Assembly: GCF_000379765.1 (NCBI RefSeq)
Contig: NZ_KB903439.1
Coordinates: 62,001-126,000, forward strand
Source: Flexithrix dorotheae DSM 6795
GTDB lineage: Bacteria > Bacteroidota > Bacteroidia > Cytophagales > Flammeovirgaceae
DNA length: 64,000 bases
Direction of reading: 5' to 3'
The translations under genes and the position numbers were made by a program. Below are positions 54,083 through 63,041 of this stretch, one piece after another. Under the pieces are notes generated by a model, which had not been told where the DNA came from, did not search any database, and was given only the letters and a program-made list of their open reading frames with translations. Position 1 is the stretch's first letter. Every line of letters starts with the position of its first letter.

Positions 54083-56695
54083 CTATTCGTCAGTAAGGGA
54101 ATTTACCGGATTATTGGAGGCCACGTTTAAGGATTGCCAACTGATCACCAACAAAGCCAGCAGAAACAAGATACTTCCGGAGAGCATAAAAATTGCGGGA
54201 GTTAATTCCATCTGATAGGTGAATTCTGCCAAAAATTCTTTTGAAAGCCAGTAAATCAGTGGGATGGAAATGAAAAATGCTATTCCAATCAGGAATAAAA
54301 AACCTTTCGATACCAGTATAATGATATTGAACATTGTGGCTCCCAATACTTTCCTGACCCCAATTTCCTTTTTCCGCTGTTTCATCATAAAGGTTGAAAT
54401 ACTAAAAAGACCTAAAAGGGCAATGATTACAGCAATCCCTGAAAAAGTCATGGAAGTCATCCCCAGTCTCTCTTGAGTTTTATATAATTGATTAAAATCC
54501 TCATCTACAAAAGCATAACTGAATGGTTGATAGGCTCCTAAATCCTGCCAGGCTTCCTCCAGAAGCTGAATGCCTTCCTGATACTTCTCTGGATGGAGTT
54601 TTACCAAAAGACGATTGGTGGAATTTGGACTGTAAAAATGCACCAAAGGCTCTACTGATTGTTTTAAAGAGCGGTAATGGTAATCTTCTACCACACCGAT
54701 GACTGGCCATCCATTTGTATTTTCTCCCCAGCCTCCAGGTTTTAGATATTTATTTTCCAGATCGGTCCAACCGTATATTTTCATTGCTTTTTCATTGATA
54801 ATCAATGCGTTCTCATCAGATTTAATAGAATCTGAAAAACCTCTGCCATGTAAAATATTGATATCGAGCAAATCGAAATAATTGTGATCTATATTTATTT
54901 GTTTAAGCGAAAGCCCGTCCACCCCATTGGAATCCAGATTTTCAAACCAATTGTAATTATCCCAATATTTACCCGGTACATTTTCGCTAAGGGTAACGGC
55001 TTCAATGGCGGCATCATTGGGTAAATTCTCCCTGAGTCGCAGAAGATTTTGCTCCGTTTTTTCAGGATCTTTAAAGTAACCTGCATAGGTAAAGACAGAC
55101 ACAATATGGTCTCCTTTGAATTTCAGATCGTAAGATTTCATATAATCAATCTGTTGCCAGATGACCATAGTTCCGGCAATAAAAACAAGGGAAATACCAA
55201 ACTGAAAAATAATCAGTCCTTTTTGCAGCCATTGGCCCGAACCACTCCACTTTATCTTTTCTTTAAGCGATTTAATAGTTTGTACATTCGCCATCACCAA
55301 AGCAGTAGTGATACTGGAAATCATACCAACAGAAAAACACACCAGCACCAATAATAAGATGGAAGAAAGGTTATTGGTAATTTCCAACCGAATGCCCAAA
55401 TTGTAGTAATCATTTACGGAAGGCAAAATACTATAAACCATCAGCATGGCAATGATCACTGAAACACCAGTAGTGAAAAATCCTTCCACCAAAAACTGGA
55501 AGACCAACTGGCTTTTATAAGAACCCAGCACTTTTCTCATTCCAATTTCCCTGGTTCTGGTCAACCATTGGGAAATCGATAAATTAATGAAATTGATACA
55601 GGAAATAAGCAAAATGGCAATGGCGATAATGCCCAACACTTTGGTGGTGCTGTCATTCTGGGAAATTCTGGAATGTTCTTCTTCCAGTGGTAAAAATGAA
55701 ACCAGATTTGATTTTCGACCTTCCAAATAATATTTATCTGTAAATGCTGCGGTCTTTTCCTCTAAAGTTTGTGCTGAAGCGTTAGGTGATAATTTTACAT
55801 AAGCCGTCATAAAAGTATTGTACCAGTTCCCCATCTGATCTTCATCCAGATGATTGGGACTTGAAGGCCAGGAAACCAATGCATCAAATTGCAGCGTAGA
55901 ATTTGCCGGAGGGTTTTTAACTACCGCTTCTATTACTAAATCCATTTCCATTTCTTTCATTTGTAACACTTCACCAACTGGATTCTGGTAGCCAAATAAT
56001 TTTTGAGATACTTCCTGGGTAATGGTTATTTTTCCCGGTTGCGATAAGGCATATTCCAAATCACCATGTATGGTTTGAAAAGAGAAAATTGATGAAAAAT
56101 CCGGGTCTACCACACCAAAATATAAATGAATACCTTCTTCTCCGGAAGTAAAAATATCTTCTGAATCATAAAAGCGAGTGCCTGCTACAATTTCAGGATA
56201 ATCTTTCTTTAAATTGGGTAAAAGAGGCGTAACTACCAATGAGGAAATATTACCGTCTGGTCTTTTATCTGCCAGACGATAAATATGCTCAGATTCCGAA
56301 TGGAATTTATCGTAAGATTGCTCAAAATCGATAATGAGGTACAATAATAAGGTGGCCGCAATCCCCATCGATAGGCCAAATACATTAATCAGAGAGTTTA
56401 CTTTGTATTTCACAAAACTCCTCCAACCCGATTTTAAAAAAGTTTTAAACATACCGTAATAATTTAAATGATAATTTCCTTCTATTGACCGGATTATACC
56501 AGGTCGGAATAATTGGAGGACATCGAAAAAATATCTCCATTTGGCTTTTTGAGGGCCAATTTCTTCCAGATTTTTTTCAAATCTTTCGTTCAAATCTCCC
56601 TCTAGATCTTCAAGGTAGTCCGGGTGGCAATACCAACGGAAAAAGGCATGAACCCAATTAGGAGGGTTTGGTAATGGACGCTTTTGACTGGACAT
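54083..56695 (-). CDS. MacB/FtsX-type ABC transporter permease
   Basis: An 870-residue permease with an N-terminal permease-prefix domain (about 1-75, FRWYCHPDYLEDLEGDLNER) that is specific to PadR-linked transporters. A first membrane segment near 103-123 (LINVFGLSMGIAATLLLYLI) precedes a MacB-like periplasmic domain and an FtsX block (about 360-480, TRTREIGMRKVLGS). A second half repeats the arrangement and ends with RKKEIGVRKVLGAT and a last membrane segment. Such proteins form mechanotransmission or peptide/drug export complexes with a separate ATPase. No ATPase is encoded next to it. It starts 3 bp after padR and is probably controlled by it. Confidence 0.9.
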   Translation of the reverse strand: MSSQKRPLPNPPNWVHAFFRWYCHPDYLEDLEGDLNERFEKNLEEIGPQKAKWRYFFDVLQLFRPGIIRSIEGNYHLNYYGMFKTFLKSGWRSFVKYKVNSLINVFGLSMGIAATLLLYLIIDFEQSYDKFHSESEHIYRLADKRPDGNISSLVVTPLLPNLKKDYPEIVAGTRFYDSEDIFTSGEEGIHLYFGVVDPDFSSIFSFQTIHGDLEYALSQPGKITITQEVSQKLFGYQNPVGEVLQMKEMEMDLVIEAVVKNPPANSTLQFDALVSWPSSPNHLDEDQMGNWYNTFMTAYVKLSPNASAQTLEEKTAAFTDKYYLEGRKSNLVSFLPLEEEHSRISQNDSTTKVLGIIAIAILLISCINFINLSISQWLTRTREIGMRKVLGSYKSQLVFQFLVEGFFTTGVSVIIAMLMVYSILPSVNDYYNLGIRLEITNNLSSILLLVLVCFSVGMISSITTALVMANVQTIKSLKEKIKWSGSGQWLQKGLIIFQFGISLVFIAGTMVIWQQIDYMKSYDLKFKGDHIVSVFTYAGYFKDPEKTEQNLLRLRENLPNDAAIEAVTLSENVPGKYWDNYNWFENLDSNGVDGLSLKQINIDHNYFDLLDINILHGRGFSDSIKSDENALIINEKAMKIYGWTDLENKYLKPGGWGENTNGWPVIGVVEDYHYRSLKQSVEPLVHFYSPNSTNRLLVKLHPEKYQEGIQLLEEAWQDLGAYQPFSYAFVDEDFNQLYKTQERLGMTSMTFSGIAVIIALLGLFSISTFMMKQRKKEIGVRKVLGATMFNIIILVSKGFLFLIGIAFFISIPLIYWLSKEFLAEFTYQMELTPAIFMLSGSILFLLALLVISWQSLNVASNNPVNSLTDE

Positions 56696-56698
56696 GGA

Positions 56699-57028
56699 TT
56701 AGTTATTAAATGACAAATTTGGGATGGCTTCCCACAAACTCATGCGTTGTTTTTTGGTTTCCTCTAAAATCTGAATACCATAATTGGTCACTGTGAAAAA
56801 CCTTTTTCGCTTCCCTCCTCTTTCCTGAGTAGCTTCCCCCAATTCCGAGTTGAGATATCCCTTTTTTTCCAGCCTCCTCAATACTGTTTGAAGTGCTCCT
56901 ATACTCACTTTCCGGTTAAGTCGATTTTCCAATTCTTCAATTATTGCAATTCCATAGGCCTTTCCGTTCAAAATAGCCACGGTTAGCATCACTACTTCTT
57001 CAAATTCTCCTAAATGATGTTTACTCAT
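56699..57028 (-). CDS. PadR-family transcriptional regulator
   Basis: A winged-helix repressor of about 109 residues. The start at 57028 (ATG, MSKHHLGEFEEVVMLTVAIL) fits the family better than an in-frame start 16 codons upstream, whose extra residues look non-coding. The core GKAYGIAIIEELENRLNRKVS, then GALQTVLRRLEKKGYLNSE, is the PadR DNA-binding domain, followed by RGGKRKRFFTVTNYG. It would bind its own upstream region and control itself and the permease. Two near-identical 18-bp sequences upstream are candidate operators. Confidence 0.92.
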   Translation of the reverse strand: MSKHHLGEFEEVVMLTVAILNGKAYGIAIIEELENRLNRKVSIGALQTVLRRLEKKGYLNSELGEATQERGGKRKRFFTVTNYGIQILEETKKQRMSLWEAIPNLSFNN

Positions 57029-57040
57029 AATTTTTATATT

Positions 57041-57058
57041 TACCTTAAATGTAGTTTT
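57041..57058. promoter_or_regulatory. Candidate PadR operator 1
   Basis: TACCTTAAATGTAGTTTT lies 13 bp upstream of the padR ATG. It differs by one base from the sequence at 57096-57113 and is a weak dyad (TAC...GTA). Confidence 0.5.
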
Positions 57059-57095
57059 AAAAAAAATAAGAATCAAATTATTCGAGAATTATTTT

Positions 57096-57113
57096 TACCT
57101 TAATTGTAGTTTT
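57096..57113. promoter_or_regulatory. Candidate PadR operator 2
   Basis: TACCTTAATTGTAGTTTT is the second copy, 55 bp from the first. Two direct copies in the promoter region of a PadR gene suggest autoregulation, which is inference. Confidence 0.5.
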
Positions 57114-57417
57114 TATAATTCAAATATCACTTTACTGCGCTTATTTATCCCTAAATTTTCATAGAAAAATATGTTTGCAGTAAATTTTAATTATTGTTTT
57201 AGGCAAATTATCTCAACATATAGAAACAAAGAAAGGATTTTAAATGGAGGACATATGGCAGCAGTTTAGTTGGAAAGAGGTCAGTCAAAATGCATGTTTT
57301 TTGATCAGTTACTCCAGGAAATATTGGAAAAGCATAAATTAAAATCTACCAATCTCATCCTAAAGATTTTATGCTGTAAAATAATACTACCAGTCCATCC
57401 CCCCATTTTAAATCCTT
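57114..57417. other. Intergenic stretch between OmpA-family and padR genes
   Basis: About 300 bp. A 32-codon plus-strand ORF (57244-57342, MEDIWQQFSW) is present but has no homology that I recognise and no downstream partner. No terminator for the OmpA-family gene is needed here because it is transcribed leftward. Confidence 0.35.
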
Positions 57418-59502
57418 TTAATTTTTTGTAGTAAGATTCATATACTCCTGATTGATTCTTTTAATTTCCACCCTTCGGTTTAACTCCCTTCCATTTACTT
57501 CATCATCATTTGAAGCCAAAGGAAAATTCTCCCCATAACCTACCGCCACAATTCGGCTTTTGTCAATTCCTTTTTCAATAAGGTAAAGTGCTACTGCTTT
57601 TGCTCGCTGATCGGACAGTTTCATATTGTATTCATTGGACCCATTACTATCAGTATGACCAGCAACTTCAATAATAATATCCGACTGTGTTAACAAGAAT
57701 TCCCCAATCCTGTCTAATTCACCATAAAATTGTTCCTTGATAATGGAATTATCATTATCAAAATATAAGCTAAGGTTTATACTTTTACCTAAAGCCAGTT
57801 TTGGTAAATTAAGTTTTTTGTGTTCAGGAGGATCTTCAAGAGGCTTTTCTAAAGCTAAATCTCCTACAGAAATTTCAATTTTAGAAGGAATATCCTCAGA
57901 GAACAAGATATCATTTTCCTGCCAATCATTTATGGCGGATAACCTTATACTTTTTGTTTTGGAGAAAATCTCCCTATTAACTGTTGGAAGTTCGTCTCCA
58001 AATTTATTGACGTCTAATACAAAATCGTAGATATTGTCATTTACATCTTTGAAAGAAACCTTCACCATATACTTCTCTTTGTGCAATAAAGTAGAAGATT
58101 TAATGATTGAAATCTCTACCTCTGTTTCTATAGGAATAATTAATTCATATTTTCCATGGCTATTTGTTACCGTTTCATATACTACTTCATTGGCATTTTT
58201 CACCTGAATTTTACCATTGGAGATAGGTTTTTGAGATTGTTTTTCCAACAGTCTTCCCTCCATTTTCACTTTATCAAACAAAAAAGAGTTATAAATATCA
58301 GGTCCTCCATATCCTCCAGGACGAGATGAAGAAAAATAGGCTACTTTCCCATAATTGACATAAAAAATATCATCAAAAACTGAGTTGATGGGCACACCAA
58401 GGTTTTGTGGTTCTTCCCATTGCTGAAGTAAAGAATCATATCTTGTTTTAAATATATCAAATCCTCCCATTGAGGTATGCCCTTTAGAACTGAAGTAAAG
58501 GGTGCCATCCTCTGCAAGGAAAGGTGAATCTTCATCAAACCTGGTATTTAAATTTGTCAGTGGCTTTGGCTCCGTCCAGTTCCCATCTTTGTCTTTTGTA
58601 CTAAAATATAAATCCAGATCAGTATCATAGGTGCCATAATTGGAGGAGAAAAATATGGTATTGCCCTCATTTGCGATAAAACAATGGGCTTCATACGATG
58701 GGGTATTTATCCCTTTTATGCCCTTTCCCTTTTGCCACACTCCATTTTCAAATTCAGAAATATGTAAATCTCCCTTATGATAAGTCACCATTTTACGGTC
58801 ATTATCGAACAATTGAATGGTGGCATCATTCCCATTGGAATTCATGCCTTTTATTGGCTTGGGTTTATTCCATTCAAATGTTTCCTCATCCATGATGGTT
58901 GTAAAAATATTTTCATCATCTGAAAGGCTCTCGTCCTTTGCCAGATTTGAAACTTTTGAGGTAAATAATATAGTTTTATGATCTGAGGAGATAACAGTGC
59001 TATATTCCCGGTTTGTGGTATTCACATTTGGTCCAAGGTTTTTAACTATTACATGATTTTCGGCTTTATAATAATCCTGAGCATAATGGATCATTTGCTT
59101 TAACCTGGCCTTTTGTTCCGCAATTTCAGAATGGTCACTCACTTGTTCAAGTTTGGCCATTGCCTTTTCAAACTTCAGGTTTTGATAATATGCTCTGGCC
59201 AAATGGTAGGGTAACTCAGAATAATAATCGCCTGTCTGTTTCTTTACTTCCTTTAAATATTCAAGGGCTTTTTTGGGTGATTGAGATTCCAGATGGCAAA
59301 TTCCTGCATAATATTTTGCCTCAATATTATCCGGACTTTGATACAACACATCTAAAAAATAGTTATAGGCTTCTTTTAGATTCCCCTGCTCAAATTCTTT
59401 TTTCCCTTTTAGTAATTGTTTTTTCGAAGATTGAGCAAGTGTTAAGTTTATGATGGAACAAAACAATAGGGCAACAATAAGTACTTTTTCAACTTTTTTC
59501 AT
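57418..59502 (-). CDS. OmpA-family protein with TPR and PD40 repeats
   Basis: A protein of about 694 residues. The start is the ATG at 59500-59502 (MKKVEKVLIV); the preceding in-frame codon is GTG. A signal peptide ends near LTLAQ. Tetratricopeptide-like repeats fill about 25-135 (KEFEQGNLKEAYNYFLDV). A PD40/WD40-like propeller follows at about 150-420 (LYFSSKGHTSMGGFDIF). Then comes a carboxypeptidase-regulatory-like domain (about 425-500), and a C-terminal OmpA peptidoglycan-binding domain with EVAGHTDSNGSNEYNMKLSDQR and GYGENFPLASN. This architecture is that of Bacteroidota proteins such as PorE of the type IX secretion system and related cell-envelope proteins. It probably links outer membrane and peptidoglycan. 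Confidence 0.9.
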   Translation of the reverse strand: MKKVEKVLIVALLFCSIINLTLAQSSKKQLLKGKKEFEQGNLKEAYNYFLDVLYQSPDNIEAKYYAGICHLESQSPKKALEYLKEVKKQTGDYYSELPYHLARAYYQNLKFEKAMAKLEQVSDHSEIAEQKARLKQMIHYAQDYYKAENHVIVKNLGPNVNTTNREYSTVISSDHKTILFTSKVSNLAKDESLSDDENIFTTIMDEETFEWNKPKPIKGMNSNGNDATIQLFDNDRKMVTYHKGDLHISEFENGVWQKGKGIKGINTPSYEAHCFIANEGNTIFFSSNYGTYDTDLDLYFSTKDKDGNWTEPKPLTNLNTRFDEDSPFLAEDGTLYFSSKGHTSMGGFDIFKTRYDSLLQQWEEPQNLGVPINSVFDDIFYVNYGKVAYFSSSRPGGYGGPDIYNSFLFDKVKMEGRLLEKQSQKPISNGKIQVKNANEVVYETVTNSHGKYELIIPIETEVEISIIKSSTLLHKEKYMVKVSFKDVNDNIYDFVLDVNKFGDELPTVNREIFSKTKSIRLSAINDWQENDILFSEDIPSKIEISVGDLALEKPLEDPPEHKKLNLPKLALGKSINLSLYFDNDNSIIKEQFYGELDRIGEFLLTQSDIIIEVAGHTDSNGSNEYNMKLSDQRAKAVALYLIEKGIDKSRIVAVGYGENFPLASNDDEVNGRELNRRVEIKRINQEYMNLTTKN

Positions 59503-59860
59503 CACTAATCAATAAAATTAAAACAAAGTAGTATATTGGTAGTTTGCTCTTAACTTAATTGAAATTGTGAATTCTAATTTTGTGCCTTTTATAAATTCAT
59601 TGATTATCAGTTGGTTACAAAATGCTTATGTGAGAATTTGTCTTAAAAATAGACAAATTCTCATTTTTAGATAAAAATAATGTAATGCATTCCCTAAAAT
59701 TACATACAATTACTGCAGGTAATTTTTCTGGGTTTTTGCCTAAAATTTTCCAATAAGCCTTTTCTATAAAATCATAATTTTAGCATAATAAAAAATATTA
59801 ACTTTTAAGCCATTGAGATTTGCTGTTCAGGCAGCTCTAAGGATTGTTATTTTCTAAAAA
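59503..59860. other. Intergenic stretch between dioxygenase and OmpA-family genes
   Basis: 358 bp between two minus-strand genes. It holds the hairpin at 59631-59668, presumably the end of the dioxygenase transcript, and the promoter of the OmpA-family gene near 59510-59560. No gene is seen. Confidence 0.45.
59631..59668. terminator. Hairpin between dioxygenase and OmpA-family genes
   Basis: A perfect 13-bp stem TGAGAATTTGTCT / AGACAAATTCTCA with a 7-nt loop. A T5 run follows on the plus strand only, while the adjacent genes are on the minus strand, so efficiency in that direction is uncertain. Confidence 0.6.
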
Positions 59861-60844
59861 TCACCACTTCCTTAAGCCCGAAAGTTTTTCCCCCAGCTCA
59901 TTTAATTCAGCCGTTTTATATTTCTTTTGTTCCCAATTTCTCGGGTCTCCGGGAAATGCATATCCTTCGGGAGCAATTCTGTCCTTCCAGGATTTTATCC
60001 TCCAGTTTTTGAGGTCTTCATTTTCTTCTTCTGCGGGCATCATTGAAATATACTGGGCAATTCTGACCTTATTTTTGGATAGGTTTGGTCGAATACCATG
60101 CGGTTGTAAACTATTAAAAATTAATAAATCGCCTGCTTCCAGTTTCACTTTTACCAGATGCTCTTCCAGTCCGGAAATATCCGGCTTAAAATGATCCCGA
60201 TCGGTGGGCTGAGTCAGTTTCCAGGTATCATAATTTCTATAAAGTGCTGGAATACACTGGAATCCACCCATGTTTTCATCGGTCTGATCAGCAAGGGCCA
60301 ATACCCCCTGTACATTTTGTGGTTTGGTTTCCGGGTCATAGTCCCAGTGGATAAAACCTTTATATTCAAAACCTGGCCGAAGAGGGAAATTCAGATTGGC
60401 CCGGTCAATAGTTACCCAGAGTTTTTCTGTTCCCCATATATCTACAAAAGCATCATATACCTTTTGAGTTTGCCGATTGTTCCACAAATGCTGGTTATTA
60501 TATACTTCCACCATTCCCGTACCTGTCAGTTCTTTCATTTGCATTTCTGCTCTGGGAGGGGTATACCAGGTGGTCGGATCATCCGGTTTTTTTTCTTCAA
60601 ATTCCCATAGAAATTTTGCAGTTGCAGCAGCCTGTTCCCTTGGAACTGCATTTTTTACCACCACATATCCATTATGAATCCAAAATTGCCAATCTTCTTC
60701 ACTTAATACTCGAAGTGGTTTTCCATTACTTCTGTCATTCAGTTTCACTTTACTGCTTTTGGCAGTAGAAGGATTCCCTGGAATTTCTTTATGTGCATTA
60801 TTGGGAATTGTTGTGGTTGCCATGGTTTGATTGGTGTTTTCCAT
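59861..60844 (-). CDS. Phytanoyl-CoA dioxygenase (PhyH) family oxygenase
   Basis: A 327-residue non-heme iron, 2-oxoglutarate-type dioxygenase. The metal triad is visible: H-x-D in GFIHWDYDPE (His166, Asp168) and the distal His in LQPHGIRPN (His249); a 2-oxoglutarate-binding Arg is likely in NKVRIAQY (Arg261). The N-terminal 40 residues are low-complexity and charged. The family hydroxylates diverse small molecules, including compatible-solute and lipid derivatives. It is divergent from an AraC regulator gene, 145 bp away, so that regulator probably controls it. The substrate is unknown. Confidence 0.88.
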   Translation of the reverse strand: MENTNQTMATTTIPNNAHKEIPGNPSTAKSSKVKLNDRSNGKPLRVLSEEDWQFWIHNGYVVVKNAVPREQAAATAKFLWEFEEKKPDDPTTWYTPPRAEMQMKELTGTGMVEVYNNQHLWNNRQTQKVYDAFVDIWGTEKLWVTIDRANLNFPLRPGFEYKGFIHWDYDPETKPQNVQGVLALADQTDENMGGFQCIPALYRNYDTWKLTQPTDRDHFKPDISGLEEHLVKVKLEAGDLLIFNSLQPHGIRPNLSKNKVRIAQYISMMPAEEENEDLKNWRIKSWKDRIAPEGYAFPGDPRNWEQKKYKTAELNELGEKLSGLRKW

Positions 60845-60989
60845 TTTCTTTCATGTTTTATTTACTAATTATTCCATACAAAAGTAACATCAGCCTCCCT
60901 CCGCTTCTACCTTGATTTTGCTTCATATTTGTACAATATTGATATTTCTTGATAAATTTATAATCCAAAAGCATATTTAAGACAATAAA

Positions 60990-61835
60990 TTGAAAACCCA
61001 ATTCGAAAATATCACTCCGGATGCCAATAGCTCTTTTAAATTATTACTCAATCCCAGATTAAGTGATTTGTTTTACTGGCACTTTCATCCTGAATTTGAA
61101 CTGGTATATATAGAAGGGGCAAATGGAACCCGACACGTGGGGAGCCATATTTCAAAATATATAGGAAGTGATTTAGTACTAATTGGTTCAAACATCCCTC
61201 ACCTCAATTTTGATTATGGTGTAAAAACCGACTATAAAAAAGTAGTGCTTCAGATTCATCCAACTTTTGTTCAGCAGATATTTGAAAAAATAACTGAATT
61301 AACCGCCATCAAAGCCTTATTTCAATTATCACAATATGGGGTGGCCTTTTCTGGCAAAACCAAAGAGAAAATTGGGCAAAAAATGAACAAATTTTCTACA
61401 CTTTCCCCATTTAATCAGTTTCTTGAAGTCCTTCATATTTTTCAGCATCTGGCTCATTCTGAAGAAAGGGAATTACTTCACGATCAGCCCGTAAAAAATC
61501 AATTCAATATAAAAGAGCAAAACCGGTTGAGGCAGGTATATGTTTTTATTGACCAGCATTATAAAAGGAAAATTGGGGTAGATGAAGTAGCCGGTTTAAC
61601 CAACCTGACCAAGGCGGCTTTCTGCAGGTATTTTAAAAAAGCATCTGGCTATACCTTTACTGATTTCCTGAACAGGTATAGAATCGGGCAAGCCAAAAAA
61701 CTGCTTTTGTTAGGCCACAATGTAAGTGAGGCCTGTTTCGAAAGTGGATTTGAAAGTCTTTCTTATTTCAACAGGATATTCCGAAGAATAACCCATGAAA
61801 ACCCTCTTGCTTTTAGGAACAGACATCTGCGGTAA
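60990..61835 (+). CDS. AraC-family transcriptional regulator
   Basis: A 281-residue regulator. The start is TTG at 60990-60992: an in-frame TAA lies at 60978-60980 and no ATG follows nearby in frame. An N-terminal cupin-like sensing domain begins FYWHFHPEFELVYIEGANGT, with a metal- or ligand-type His pair, and continues GSDLVLIGSNIPHLNF. The C-terminal AraC domain has two helix-turn-helix units: VDEVAGLTNLTKAAFCRYFK and NVSEACFESGFESLSYFNRI, followed by RRITHENPLAFR. It probably activates the divergent PhyH gene in response to a small molecule. Confidence 0.92.
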   Translation: MKTQFENITPDANSSFKLLLNPRLSDLFYWHFHPEFELVYIEGANGTRHVGSHISKYIGSDLVLIGSNIPHLNFDYGVKTDYKKVVLQIHPTFVQQIFEKITELTAIKALFQLSQYGVAFSGKTKEKIGQKMNKFSTLSPFNQFLEVLHIFQHLAHSEERELLHDQPVKNQFNIKEQNRLRQVYVFIDQHYKRKIGVDEVAGLTNLTKAAFCRYFKKASGYTFTDFLNRYRIGQAKKLLLLGHNVSEACFESGFESLSYFNRIFRRITHENPLAFRNRHLR

Positions 61836-61850
61836 TTTCTTATAAAAGAA

Positions 61851-61880
61851 AAAACCCCTGATTGCTCAGCGGTTTTGTTT
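61851..61880. terminator. Terminator between AraC gene and convergent small gene
   Basis: Stem AAAACC-CTGA / TCAG-GGTTTT with one mismatched pair and a TTGC loop, flanked by A-rich and T-rich runs on both sides, so it can serve both directions. Confidence 0.7.
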
Positions 61881-61901
61881 TACATTTTTCTTTAATTTCG
61901 T

Positions 61902-62165
61902 TTACTTATCCTCAGGTACTGCCAGAAAAAATTTTCCCCTTTTGGGACTGGCTTTTCCGGTTTCCCAATCGAATCCATATTTTTCCCCAAGTCTCTTCCA
62001 GAAAGCAATCAACTTGCTATCCGGAATTTCCCCGAGATTATTTCCCTTGGTTAAAGTGGATATCTCCTCATATTCTTCCACTGTCATTTCATATTCATTA
62101 TAGCCTTCTGGTGGTGTTTCTTCTTGCATTTCTTTTCGCCTTTTTTCTCCGACAAATTTAAGCAT
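61902..62165 (-). CDS. Small acidic protein of unknown function
   Basis: An 87-residue reading frame, or 75 residues if translation starts at the second Met (62129, MQEETPPEGYNEYEMTVEEY). It is rich in Glu and Tyr at the N-terminus and ends FLAVPEDK, with FWKRLGEKYGFDWETG in the middle. No domain is recognised. Codon use and composition look coding. It is the first gene of the accessory-looking right end, convergent with the AraC gene. Confidence 0.55.
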   Translation of the reverse strand: MLKFVGEKRRKEMQEETPPEGYNEYEMTVEEYEEISTLTKGNNLGEIPDSKLIAFWKRLGEKYGFDWETGKASPKRGKFFLAVPEDK

Positions 62166-62244
62166 TTGCCTAGAATATCATTTTAATTTTTTTAATCTTT
62201 CTTCCAGCAAAAAACCTTTTCGGCTGAATAAATTTTGCTTCCCG

Positions 62245-62976
62245 TTATTTTTTCAACTTTTTAATATTTTCCTGAGGGGGAATTTCTTCCGGGTTTCTTC
62301 CAATCCCTTCTTTTATACTTTCCCTCAACCATTTATTAGACTGTTTGTGTACTTCTTTTATATTTTCTTCTCCTTCCACATCCTCCTTATTCACATTAAA
62401 ATCGGAAATTGAAGTAAAATAATCTTTTCCCTTCAATAAAATTTCGTGCATTTTGGTATCGGCATCTTCATCCTCGGATATTCCAAATTTTTCTTTCAAA
62501 TCCCTGGTGTTAAAAAGCACCTCATCTCCGGCTTCCAGTACTCTTTTAAATCCCTGGTCGTCCACTCCCCTACCCTTTGCTGTTTCTTTAAATTTTCCCT
62601 GAGTTTGTTTAAGTTTATTAAATGCGGTCAGACGCTTATTGACCTTTTCATCCACATGTTGGCTTCCCACTTTTGCGAGCCACAGCTTAAAGGGTTCTGC
62701 TTTTTTAGAAGGCACTGATTGAATTATTCTAAAAAGCCCCTCTTTATTCGCACAGGAAGTTTTATAACTTTTCCCATCCGAGGAAGGAATTTTCAGATCG
62801 TGACAAACCGTCACGATCTGGGGTTCTCTACGCTTAAGCTGCCTCCAATAGGCCTTCGCATCCTTGCTTTCAGTCAACACCCCAATCACATCAGGAACCG
62901 CAAAATACCATTGCTTTTCCGCTTCATGCCACACCCTGCGAATTTCATTATTATCGAACAGAATTACTTCGTTCAT
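62245..62976 (-). CDS. Bro-N domain protein (phage antirepressor/DinD-like)
   Basis: A 243-residue protein with an N-terminal Bro-N domain at about 5-115: VILFDNNEIRRVWHEAEKQW, FAVPDVIGVLTES, AYWRQLKRREPQ, TSCANKEGLFRIIQSVPS and PFKLWLAKVG. A charged C-terminal region of about 130 residues contains NTRDLKEKFGISEDEDADTK and is DinD-like in arrangement. Bro-N proteins are typical of phages and mobile elements, where they act as antirepressors or DNA-binding regulators. An 11-bp perfect palindrome lies within the gene. It shares the right-end segment with a replication-type protein, so transfer with a mobile element is likely. Confidence 0.82.
   Translation of the reverse strand: MNEVILFDNNEIRRVWHEAEKQWYFAVPDVIGVLTESKDAKAYWRQLKRREPQIVTVCHDLKIPSSDGKSYKTSCANKEGLFRIIQSVPSKKAEPFKLWLAKVGSQHVDEKVNKRLTAFNKLKQTQGKFKETAKGRGVDDQGFKRVLEAGDEVLFNTRDLKEKFGISEDEDADTKMHEILLKGKDYFTSISDFNVNKEDVEGEENIKEVHKQSNKWLRESIKEGIGRNPEEIPPQENIKKLKK
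62794..62820. repeat. Perfect palindrome inside the Bro-N gene
   Basis: CAGATCGTGAC (62794-62804) and GTCACGATCTG (62810-62820) are exact complements around AAACC. It is in codons for the PQIVTVCHDLK segment and could form an intragenic hairpin or protein-binding site. Confidence 0.6.
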
Positions 62977-63041
62977 ATTTTCAATGGTTTTCTATTTACC
63001 CACAACTTATAATTTGTAATACTTCCTTAAAACTAAGCCAG

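Noticed and set aside
57244-57342. 32-codon plus-strand ORF (MEDIWQQFSW...)
   Set aside because: It is short and isolated, with no homology that I recognise.
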